Source: Nannocystis pusilla
GTDB lineage: Bacteria > Myxococcota_A > Polyangia > Nannocystales > Nannocystaceae
Length of the DNA stretch: 64,000 nt
Reading direction: 5' to 3'
Assembly: GCF_020073745.1 (NCBI RefSeq)
Contig: NZ_JAIRAU010000023.1
Coordinates: 62,001 to 126,000, forward strand
Position numbers and translations under genes: made by a program. The first letter of the stretch is position 1; each line of letters starts with the position of its first letter. Below are positions 28,200 to 39,203 of the stretch, one piece after another. Under the pieces are notes generated by a model. The model was not told the DNA's origin. It did no database searches and saw only the letters and a list, made by a program, of their open reading frames with translations.

Positions 28200-28942
28200 G
28201 GCGTTTTGGACCGGCTGCCCTCGGCAGTCTTACAAGACGCGTTCCAGCAGATCAAGCGACCGCCGGTCAGACTCCGCGGCCATTCGCGTCGATCGGCGAC
28301 CGGCAATTTTGCGCATGCCCGCGTAGAACGAGTTCTGCCAGGCAATGGAACGTTGTTCGCCGGCAATACGGCGGGCGCGACGATGAACTGCGATTCATCA
28401 GTCGGCAATCGAGTTCACGGATCGCGTTCGCCGTGTCGGACACTTCAATACCGCGGACCATGTACTATCAAATGTCGGCACGGTCGTCCGTCCGCGCGAC
28501 GGTCCGGTCACCCCGGACACCGCCGCCGCCGCCGCGCGCCGCCGCGCCTGCCCCGAAATTGCCATCAGCACTCGCCGACGCCCCGCGCTGCTCCATGCAA
28601 TCAGATTCGGGCTCGCCCAGGTGATTGTTCACTCGACAGCGCCCTACCTGCATATCCACATTCGTGCACGACCGATGACATCGTCATGATCGAGCGCGTC
28701 GATCGTCGCTGTCGTCTGCCGCCGCATCTCGCCGGCAGAGCCCGGTCGCGGCTGCCACCGAACCCACATCGACTGCGACTTTCCATGCGCTCCGCGGCTC
28801 GTCGCGCAACCGCGGACCGATGTCCGGCCAGTCCCGCGATTGGCGCTTGACCGAAGTCATGGACAGTGAGAGGGTCGGCACGTCGAGGATCGACGATCGC
28901 GGGTCCGCGGGATCGAGCCGGTGACTCGTGCGAGCTCGGAGT
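28200..28942. other. Intergenic region of about 740 bp, no gene seen
   Basis: Divergent spacer between the kinase/TPR gene and a Ser-rich lipoprotein gene, somewhat richer in A and T than its surroundings. Short frames occur on both strands but have no protein-like composition. It should hold both promoters and has room for a small RNA; I see no clear hairpin plus T run. Confidence 0.5.
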
Positions 28943-29707
28943 ATGTCCGTGGCACCGGCTTATGTACACACATGCTCTCTGGCGATCGCCGTGGCGCTCG
29001 CCGCGTACGGCTGCAGCAGCGATCAGCCGATCGACTCCAGCGGCTCCGAATCTGCATCCGACTCCAGCTCCGCCGGCTCTACCACCGAGCCGGGGAGCGC
29101 GAGCGCAAGCGCCACCGCGACGATGAGCGGGTCGACGCCGACCGACGGCAGCCAGAGCGGCTCCGATTCGAACTCCGACTCGGCGAGCAGCAGCGTCCCC
29201 ACCGAGGGCCAGATCTCGGCGACCGACTCCGCCACCGAGTCCGCCAGCTCCAACTCGGCCACCAACACCATCGGCACCGGCTCCAACTCCGACAGCACCG
29301 ACTCCAACGGCACCGTCAGCGATTCCAACGGCACCGACTCCAACGGCACCGACTCCGGCGGCACCGTCAGCGATTCCAACGGCACCGACTCCAACGGCAC
29401 CGACTCCGACGGCACCGTCTCCGACAGCGACACCGCCGGCCTCTGCGAGCCCGCCCCGGGGGACGACGACTGCGACGCCTGCCTCAAGGCGAATTGCTGC
29501 GACGTGTACATCGAGTGCGTCCAGGACGCCGACTGTCTGTGCCTCATGGATTGCGCGGACATGGGCAACAATGCCCTCCAGTGCTCGCTCAGCTGCCAGA
29601 TCGCCCTGCCGAACCTGCTCAACACGATCAACAACGTCCTCGGCGAGTGCGGCCTGCTCGGCGAATGCGGGGCCGCCGTCTGCCCGGTGTTCAAGCTCGT
29701 GCTCTGA
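28943..29707 (+). CDS. Surface lipoprotein with repetitive Ser/Asp/Asn/Gly/Thr stalk
   Basis: A 254-residue lipoprotein. The signal ends with LAAYGC. About 140 residues of Ser/Asp/Thr/Asn/Gly follow, including tandem copies of DSNGTDSNGTDSGGTVS. The C-terminal 80 residues form a compact Cys-rich head (CDACLKANCCDVYIECVQDA and CADMGNNALQCSLSC) like small Cys-rich domains on other myxobacterial lipoproteins. ATG 28943 has CGGAG close upstream; GTG 28928 is an alternative. The stalk DNA is a nearly perfect tandem repeat and so is probably length-variable. Role unknown, likely cell-surface exposed. Confidence 0.8.
   Translation: MSVAPAYVHTCSLAIAVALAAYGCSSDQPIDSSGSESASDSSSAGSTTEPGSASASATATMSGSTPTDGSQSGSDSNSDSASSSVPTEGQISATDSATESASSNSATNTIGTGSNSDSTDSNGTVSDSNGTDSNGTDSGGTVSDSNGTDSNGTDSDGTVSDSDTAGLCEPAPGDDDCDACLKANCCDVYIECVQDADCLCLMDCADMGNNALQCSLSCQIALPNLLNTINNVLGECGLLGECGAAVCPVFKLVL
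29291..29425. repeat. 51-bp tandem repeat in lipoprotein stalk
   Basis: A 51-bp unit (17 residues) begins at 29312 and 29363, with a third, partial unit at 29414. Inside are 15-bp subrepeats, GACTCCAACGGCACC. The reading frame is kept, so unit number can change without breaking the gene. Confidence 0.8.
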
Positions 29708-29746
29708 CCCCCGCTGCGGCCCCTCGCGCGACGGATCGGCGGGCGC

Positions 29747-33667
<3,921 letters not shown>

Positions 33668-33850
33668 GCGTCGACTGTGGCGAACGCGGCTCGCGGTGTC
33701 AACACGACGCGTCCGGGCGCCGAAGCCCGCTCTGATCGAAGGCCGCCGGGCGATCTTGCACCCGCCGGCAAACGACGACGCGACTCGTGCCGCCCCCGAC
33801 GCGGAGCAATGGCGAGTGCTGTCCGTTCGGCGCCGATGCGAGGCGCGGCG

Positions 33851-35143
33851 TCACGGGCACGCCGAGGTGTTGCCGCTCGTGGAGAGGCGCTTCCAGCCGT
33901 CGGCGAAGTGATCCGGACATCCCGGCGGCACGTAATCCGCGCCGCCCTGGATGTACGAGAACGGCGGGAGCTGCTCGCCGTCGTACCCGCAGTGCAGTTC
34001 GTTGTCGCGGAACTCGTTCTGCCACGACGGACACTCGCCGCCGGGCTTGGTGCAGTTCGGGTTCACGTCGGGGTCGCAGTACCAGTCGGAGTAGAACGCG
34101 ACGCTGCCGGTCTCCGTGAACGTGTTCTCCTCGATGATGTTCGCGTTGCTGTCGTCGCGCACGCGGATCGGGTCGCCGCTGATCTCGGTGAACTGATTGC
34201 CGCGGATCTGGTTGCCCCTGCTGTGATGCGCGACGTACACCCCGTGCATCAACCCGGCCTTCTGCGCGTGGTTCTCGACCGCGACGAAGTGGTTGTTGCG
34301 GATGTCGTTGTTGCGCGAGTTGACGAGGTCGATCGCGCCGTAGCCCTCCTCGCCGGCCACGTGCAGGCTGCCGATCTCGGTGAAGTAGACCCCGAAGATC
34401 CGGTTGCCCCCGTTCCAGCCGCCCTCGGGATCGAGGCGGTCGCCGCGGAAGTACACGCCGTAGTGCAGGTAATGCTGGATCTTGAGGTAATAGAACTCGA
34501 GGTGCGTCTCCTCCCCGGGCGAGACGTCGAGGGTGAGGAGCACGCCCTCGCCCTCGCCGTCGAACACGGGGCGATCGGCGATGTCGTCGATCCCGTCGCC
34601 CTCGGCGTAATCGATCGGCATGAACGAGATCCGGTGGTCGGGGTGGTAGTACGTCCAGGTCACGTTCTGACCGAAATAGGTGCCCTGGGCGATCCGCACC
34701 TCCACGTCGCGCTCCGGGGCCGCGGCGACGATGATCTCCTGGGCCCGCGCGAGGGTCAGGACGGCCTCGTCCGGCGACAACCCACCGTTGTCGTCGTCGC
34801 CCGCCGGATCGAGATAGACCGTGAAGGGCCCGTCGTCGCCGGTGGTACTGCCGGTGGTCCCGGTGCTCGTGCCCGGGGGCTCCGTGGTCGCCCCGTCCGT
34901 GCTCGTGCCGTCGGTGGGCGAGATGCCCGAGCTCGAGCTGCCGGTGGTCGCGTCCCCGCTGGTCGGCGCTTCGCCGCTGCTCGTGCCCGGCGAGTCCGTG
35001 GTCGCGGCGACGGTCGCCGCGTCGGTGTCGGCCGCGGTCGTGCTCGCCAGGGCCGTCGTGTCCGTCGTGCTCGTGCTCGCGTCCCCGCACGCGCACACGA
35101 GCATGACGGCGACGGAGAGGGACAGCGCGGAGGAGGTCGACAT
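33851..35143 (-). CDS. Right-handed beta-helix lipoprotein with Ser/Thr stalk
   Basis: A 430-residue lipoprotein. ATG 35143 gives MSTSSALSLSVAVMLVCAC, a signal with lipobox LVCAC. A stalk of about 85 Thr/Ser/Gly/Asp residues follows. The head (from about FTVYLDPAGDDDNGGLSPDE) is a parallel beta-helix: repeated N-x-I-x-N turns are visible in SRNNDIRNNHFVAVENHA, RGNQIRGNQFTEISG and NANIIEENTF. Such folds bind or cleave polysaccharides. No lyase active site is recognised. Three pairs of Cys near the C-terminus probably form disulfides. Likely faces the outside; substrate unknown. Confidence 0.85.
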   Translation of the reverse strand: MSTSSALSLSVAVMLVCACGDASTSTTDTTALASTTAADTDAATVAATTDSPGTSSGEAPTSGDATTGSSSSGISPTDGTSTDGATTEPPGTSTGTTGSTTGDDGPFTVYLDPAGDDDNGGLSPDEAVLTLARAQEIIVAAAPERDVEVRIAQGTYFGQNVTWTYYHPDHRISFMPIDYAEGDGIDDIADRPVFDGEGEGVLLTLDVSPGEETHLEFYYLKIQHYLHYGVYFRGDRLDPEGGWNGGNRIFGVYFTEIGSLHVAGEEGYGAIDLVNSRNNDIRNNHFVAVENHAQKAGLMHGVYVAHHSRGNQIRGNQFTEISGDPIRVRDDSNANIIEENTFTETGSVAFYSDWYCDPDVNPNCTKPGGECPSWQNEFRDNELHCGYDGEQLPPFSYIQGGADYVPPGCPDHFADGWKRLSTSGNTSACP

Positions 35144-35354
35144 GCAGGCATTGTGCTCGAGCCGGCCGGCGTCGTCGCCGTCCATGCAGTGTCGCCGACA
35201 GTCCCCAGCTGGTGACCGCGCCCGGGCTTGCACACGTCTCGCGCTTCGCCCTTCGAGCTGTCGGGGCAGTTCAACGCGCGTTCACCACGTCGTGCGGGCC
35301 GGCGGCCGCGGCCGCATGGCGACGGCCCCGACCCCGCCCTCACGCGCGCCCGCG

Positions 35355-35428
35355 CATGCCGTGAAGGACATGTCCTTCACGACATGCCCTTTTCACCATG
35401 CTCTTTCAACCATGCTTTTCGAGCCATG
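35355..35428. repeat. Tandem CATG array, six nodes, 14-bp period
   Basis: CATG occurs at 35355, 35369, 35383, 35397, 35411 and 35425, each exactly 14 bp apart. Between them the 10 bases vary, with the second unit closest to the consensus (TCC TTCA CGA). The last nodes run into the 3' end of the S41 protease gene, so part of the array is coding. The rest of 35144-35354 holds nothing I can name. Confidence 0.82.
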
Positions 35429-36659
35429 TCATGGCCGTCGCCAGCGCCGCGTCGGACTCGCCCGGCACCGCCTCGATCGGGTCGGGCTGCGCGTCGGCGG
35501 CCACCGGCACGGGCACGTTGGGCTTGACCCCGCGGCCGGGCAGCGGCTCGCCGCCGGCGCCGACGAACCGCCCCGTGCTGATCTTGATCGCCCAGCCGTT
35601 GTCGAGCTCGTGGATGCTCTCGACCGTGCCCTTGCCGAACGTCGGCGCCCCGATCAGCGTCGCGCGCTTGTGGGCCGCCAGCGCGTCGGCCAGGATCTCC
35701 GCGCCCGAGGCCGTCTCCGGGCCGATCAGCGCCACCAGCGGCAGCGCGTGCCAGCGCCCGTCGCCGCTGGCCGCGGCCACCTTCGCCGGCTCGTCGCGGC
35801 CGGTGGTCGTCACGATCGCCTGCCCGTCGCGCAGCAGCGAGCCGGTGACCGCGACCGCCGCGTCGAGCACCCCGCCGGGGCACGAGCGCAGGTCGAGCAC
35901 CAGCGCCTGCGCGCCCGCGGTCTGCAGCGCCGCCACGGCCGCGTCGAACTCGGCCGGCGTCGTCTCGGCGAACCCGCGCAGGCGCAGGTAGCCGAGCCTG
36001 TCGCCGATCAGCTTCGACTCGACGTTCTGGATCGCCACCGTCGCGCGCACCAGCTTCTCGTGCCACTCCTCGGTGTCGCGCTGGACGAACAGGTCGACGC
36101 CGGTGCCGGCGGCGCCGCGGATCTGGTCGACGATCTCGACCATCGGCTTGCCCTGCGCGCGCACCCCGTCGATCTCGAGGATCCGGTCGCCGCGGCGCAG
36201 CCCGGCCTTCGCCGCCGGGCTGCCGGAGATGACCCCGCGGACCACGACGATGTCCGCCACCTGCTCGATCATCACGCCGATGCCGACGACCGTCCCGCCG
36301 GTGCCGTGGATCAGCTCCTCCAGCTCGCGCGGCGCGAGCAGCTCGTTGATCGGGTAGCCGCTCGGGTGCTGGCCCAGACGCGCCAGCATGCCCTCGACCG
36401 CGCCGGTGTACAGCGACCCCTCGTCGATCGCCGGATCGACGTAGTGCTCGGCGATCAGCCGCCGCGCCTTTGCGAACGCCTTCTCGGCCTCCGGCATCGC
36501 CGCGGCCCGCGGCGGCGGCGGCGAATTCGTCCGCGTCGTCGCGGCGGCGGCCGCGAGCGCCGGCGCCTCGACGGGCGCCGCCTCCTCGGTCGCCGGCGCG
36601 TCGTCGGGCTCGGGGTCGCAGGCGAACAGGGCCAGGGTCAGCAGCGAGAATCTGCGCAT
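35406..36659 (-). CDS. S41-family C-terminal processing protease, lipoprotein
   Basis: A 417-residue envelope protease. The signal MRRFSLLTLALFAC ends in a lipobox. A Pro/Ala linker is followed by a helical cap, a PDZ domain (VVGIGVMIEQVADIVVVRGV to GDRILEIDG, about 120-165) and the S41 catalytic fold. The nucleophile Ser is in GPETASGAEILADAL (about 323), with the general-base Lys in FGKGTVES (about 346). These enzymes cut proteins near their C-termini in the periplasm. It starts 49 bp after the anti-sigma gene on the same strand, so it may be made with, and act on, that regulatory pair. The ribosome site GGAG lies inside a copy of the dispersed palindrome at 36664-36681. Confidence 0.93.
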   Translation of the reverse strand: MRRFSLLTLALFACDPEPDDAPATEEAAPVEAPALAAAAATTRTNSPPPPRAAAMPEAEKAFAKARRLIAEHYVDPAIDEGSLYTGAVEGMLARLGQHPSGYPINELLAPRELEELIHGTGGTVVGIGVMIEQVADIVVVRGVISGSPAAKAGLRRGDRILEIDGVRAQGKPMVEIVDQIRGAAGTGVDLFVQRDTEEWHEKLVRATVAIQNVESKLIGDRLGYLRLRGFAETTPAEFDAAVAALQTAGAQALVLDLRSCPGGVLDAAVAVTGSLLRDGQAIVTTTGRDEPAKVAAASGDGRWHALPLVALIGPETASGAEILADALAAHKRATLIGAPTFGKGTVESIHELDNGWAIKISTGRFVGAGGEPLPGRGVKPNVPVPVAADAQPDPIEAVPGESDAALATAMTWLEKHG

Positions 36660-36663
36660 GTCA

Positions 36664-36681
36664 CATGTCTCCAGGGTCAGG
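36664..36681. repeat. Dispersed palindrome copy carrying the S41 gene's ribosome site
   Basis: CATGTCT CCAG GGTCAGG on the plus strand. On the minus strand its inner part reads GGAG, nine bases before ATG 36659, so the repeat seems to supply the Shine-Dalgarno. Confidence 0.6.
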
Positions 36682-36708
36682 TGTACACATTCACCAGGAT
36701 CATCGTCA

Positions 36709-37134
36709 TCAGAGGATCGGTCGGTCGACCAGCGGCGGCGCCGCGGCGTCGTACCCGCGCACCCGCGGCGCCGTCGCGGCCGCGGTCGCCCCGTCGCGGG
36801 TCGACTCGCGCACGAACCACAGCGCCGCCGGGATCACCAGCGCCGCCACCACCGCGTACGCCGGCACCGGCCGGCGCACCTGCGCCAGCGCCCGGCGCCA
36901 CCACGTCGGCCGGAACTCGCGCTCGACCGCCGCCCGCAGGCGCTCGCGCACCGCGACGGGCGGCGCCTCGTGGGCGGCTTGCAGCGCCCCGTCGAGGTCG
37001 GCGCGCAGGCGGCAGTAGCTCACCGCGCAACCTGCACATTCGGCCAGGTGGCGCGTCACTGCGCGCCGCTGCTCCGGCTCGAGCTCGTCGTAGGCGTGGT
37101 CGATCAGCGACGCGTCGCAGGCTTCACAATTCAT
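36709..37134 (-). CDS. Zinc-finger anti-sigma factor
   Basis: A 141-residue membrane protein. The N-terminus has the anti-sigma zinc motif: CEAC near residue 3 and H-x3-C-x2-C in RHLAECAGC (about residues 28-36). One membrane segment (VPAYAVVAALVIPAALWFV, about 91-109) leaves a short outer tail. Such proteins hold their sigma factor inactive until released. Its ATG overlaps the sigma gene by 11 bp, so translation is coupled and stoichiometry kept. The S41 protease gene follows after 49 bp. Confidence 0.92.
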   Translation of the reverse strand: MNCEACDASLIDHAYDELEPEQRRAVTRHLAECAGCAVSYCRLRADLDGALQAAHEAPPVAVRERLRAAVEREFRPTWWRRALAQVRRPVPAYAVVAALVIPAALWFVRESTRDGATAAATAPRVRGYDAAAPPLVDRPIL

Positions 37135-37678
37135 CGGCGGAGCCTCCCTCGGTGAGCAGGCGGCGAAACGCCTGCGTGGCGGCGTGCAGGCGCGATTTGA
37201 TGGTCCCCTCGGCGACGCCCATGAGCCCCGCGATCTCGCGGTAGCTGAGCTCGCCGAGCTGCTTGAGCAGGATGAGCTGGCGCTGCGGCTCGGGCAGCGC
37301 GGCCATGGCCGCCTGCACCCGCACCGCGTCGCCGAGCCGCGCGTCGGGCCCGGGCGCCTCGCGCGGACGCAGCTGCGCCTCGGCCCGCTCGCGCAGCGAC
37401 GCCTGGCTGCGTTCGCTGCGCTGCGCGGCCAGACAGGCGTTGCGGGCCACCGCGAACAACCACGGCGCGAACCGCCCGCGCGCCGGGTCGTAGCTGCGGT
37501 CGCGCAGCACTTTTAAAAAGATGTCCTGGAACAGATCGTCGGCAGCTGCGGACTCGCCGAGCATCCGGCGGATGTAGCCGTAGAGGCGCCGCTCGTAGCG
37601 CACGTAGAGCCGGTCGAACGCCGTCGGCTCCCCACCGCGCAGCGCCGCCACCAGCTCTTCGTCCGGGACCTCGGCCAT
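37124..37678 (-). CDS. ECF-type RNA polymerase sigma-70 factor
   Basis: A 184-residue alternative sigma factor. Region 2 is seen in FDRLYVRYERRLYGYIRRML and AADDLFQDIFLKVLRD, the -10 contact helix in FAPWLFAVARNACLAA, and region 4 in GELSYREIAGLMGVAEGTIK (about 143-162). It is the first gene of a minus-strand operon with its zinc-finger anti-sigma factor and an S41 protease. The operon probably answers an envelope signal, with the protease as either target or part of the release path. The promoter region is shared with the divergent lipoprotein at 37825. Confidence 0.95.
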   Translation of the reverse strand: MAEVPDEELVAALRGGEPTAFDRLYVRYERRLYGYIRRMLGESAAADDLFQDIFLKVLRDRSYDPARGRFAPWLFAVARNACLAAQRSERSQASLRERAEAQLRPREAPGPDARLGDAVRVQAAMAALPEPQRQLILLKQLGELSYREIAGLMGVAEGTIKSRLHAATQAFRRLLTEGGSADEL

Positions 37679-37824
37679 CGTCCTCGCCAGGTATGCCCGA
37701 GCCGCCCGATTCGTTCGCCGGTTCGCGCCAGCGAGCGCGAATCACTGGTGCGAGATCGCACACCCTCGTCGCGGCCGCCCGGCCCCGCGCCACGGCCGCG
37801 GTCGTCCTGCTACTGTCGCCGCCG

Positions 37825-38805
37825 ATGCCCGTGCCCGCGCTCGCTCGCCCCTGGCCGCTCCTCGCGCTCCTGCTGGCCTGCGGCGGCTCCGGTTCTTCGA
37901 CCACCGACGCCGACACGAGCACCACGCAGGACTCGAGCTCGACCTCCACCTCGACCTCCACCGAACCGACGACCTCGACGACCTCGACCTCGACCGAATC
38001 GACGACCTCGACCGGCGAGCTCACGGACACCGGCGTCGGTCCGACCACCGGCGTCGCCACCACCACCACCACCGGCGACCTCACCACCGGCGACACCACG
38101 ACCTCGACTTCCACGTCGTCGACCTCGACCACCGACGGCACCTCGACCACCGGCGACTCCAGCTCGTCGACCTCGACCACCGACGGCACCACCGGCGAGC
38201 CGGGCGAGCTCGGCACGATCTCCGGCGATTGCGGCCTGCTCGACGTCATGGAGCTCGAATCACCGGACCCGTTCGTGTTCAGCGGCGCGATCGACTTCGG
38301 CGTGCTCGGCTACGACTACGACCTTTTGACCCCCGGGGGCCAGCAGATCTACGACGAGGGCAACCTCAACCCCGGCTCGCTGTATTCGGAGATCGTCGCC
38401 TACGAGGTGCTCGCGCGCTGCGAGCTGGCCACGCTGCTCAAGACGGAGGGCACGATCGTCTACACCAACCCCATGGGCAAGAAGACCGACTTTTTGGCCG
38501 AGATCGACGGCCTCAAGGTCGGCGTCAGCGTCGTGCGGGCCGTCGGCTTCCCCAAGGACGCCCCGTACTCGGTCGCCCAGGCCAAGACGATCCTCGACGA
38601 CAAGCTCGCCGACATCCTCGTCAGCAGCGCCAACGTGGCCCCCGAGGACGCGTGGGTCAAGCAGATCCTGAGCGTCGTCGCCTACGGGCCGATGCACCTC
38701 GAGAGCCTGCTGGCCGCGTACGAGACCGTCGACCCGGCCGTCAAGGCCGACACGATCCTCGTCATCACCGTCACCGACGGCGACGACGCGTTCATCTACA
38801 ACTGA
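37825..38805 (+). CDS. Surface lipoprotein with Thr/Ser stalk and unknown head domain
   Basis: A 326-residue lipoprotein. The signal MPVPALARPWPLLALLLAC ends in a lipobox. About 120 residues of Thr/Ser/Asp/Gly follow, coded by repetitive DNA. The head of about 185 residues (from ISGDCGLLDVMELESP) is globular, with one Cys pair, and contains EIVAYEVLARCELATLLKTE, YTNPMGKKTDFLAEIDG and VSVVRAVGFPKDAPYS. The order recalls small nuclease-like folds, but no catalytic motif is secure, so I leave the function open. It is divergent from the sigma operon and convergent with a small gene whose terminator lies just downstream. Confidence 0.78.
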   Translation: MPVPALARPWPLLALLLACGGSGSSTTDADTSTTQDSSSTSTSTSTEPTTSTTSTSTESTTSTGELTDTGVGPTTGVATTTTTGDLTTGDTTTSTSTSSTSTTDGTSTTGDSSSSTSTTDGTTGEPGELGTISGDCGLLDVMELESPDPFVFSGAIDFGVLGYDYDLLTPGGQQIYDEGNLNPGSLYSEIVAYEVLARCELATLLKTEGTIVYTNPMGKKTDFLAEIDGLKVGVSVVRAVGFPKDAPYSVAQAKTILDDKLADILVSSANVAPEDAWVKQILSVVAYGPMHLESLLAAYETVDPAVKADTILVITVTDGDDAFIYN

Positions 38806-38836
38806 GTCCGACTGCCATCATTCGATCCAACTCATC

Positions 38837-38879
38837 AAAAAACGATGACGCGGGCCGGGGTCCGGCGCCCGCGTCATCG
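38837..38879 (-). terminator. Rho-independent terminator of the 88-aa gene
   Basis: A perfect 13-bp stem (38843-38855 with 38867-38879), 11-base loop, followed on the minus strand by six T (38842-38837). It lies right after the minus-strand gene at 38896. Confidence 0.85.
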
Positions 38880-38895
38880 TCGATCCGGGGGTGGA

Positions 38896-39162
38896 TCAGG
38901 CCCTGGCTGCGAAGCGGCGGATCTCCTCGCGGAACCACGAGTCCGCCTCGTCGGTGAACTTGTAGTTCTCGCGGATGTACGCCATCGTCTCCTTCTCGAC
39001 ATCGGTATAGCGGCCCCCGTCGGTGACCGCGCCGATCAGCCGCTGCGCGTCGGCGAGCGAGATCCGGCCGTCGCCCTTGCCGGCCGTGGTCTGCTCGGCG
39101 ATCTCGAGCATCTGCTTGTCGTACTTCTTGCCGTCGATGATCTTGTAGTACGTCTCGGACAT
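38896..39162 (-). CDS. Small acidic protein with EF-hand-like loop, 88 aa
   Basis: An 88-residue soluble protein from ATG 39162, MSETYYKIIDGKKYDKQMLE. It holds GKGDGRISLADAQRLI, which looks like the loop and exiting helix of an EF hand (positions GDGRIS). A second, weaker segment may be FTDEADSWF. It could bind calcium or be only structural. No signal peptide is seen. A strong rho-independent terminator follows, which supports a real gene. A longer frame upstream is Arg/Pro-rich and rejected. Confidence 0.72.
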   Translation of the reverse strand: MSETYYKIIDGKKYDKQMLEIAEQTTAGKGDGRISLADAQRLIGAVTDGGRYTDVEKETMAYIRENYKFTDEADSWFREEIRRFAARA

Positions 39163-39203
39163 GGCGCGGACGATACCGAACAAGCGCCGGTGTTGCATCG
39201 CGC

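Noticed and set aside
28200..28942. Short frames in the 740-bp spacer considered as genes
   Set aside because: Up to 214 codons open but no start with ribosome site, no domain and non-protein-like composition.
35355..35428. CATG array considered as a CRISPR array
   Set aside because: The repeated unit is only 4 conserved bases in 14, far too short for repeat and spacer, and no cas genes are present.
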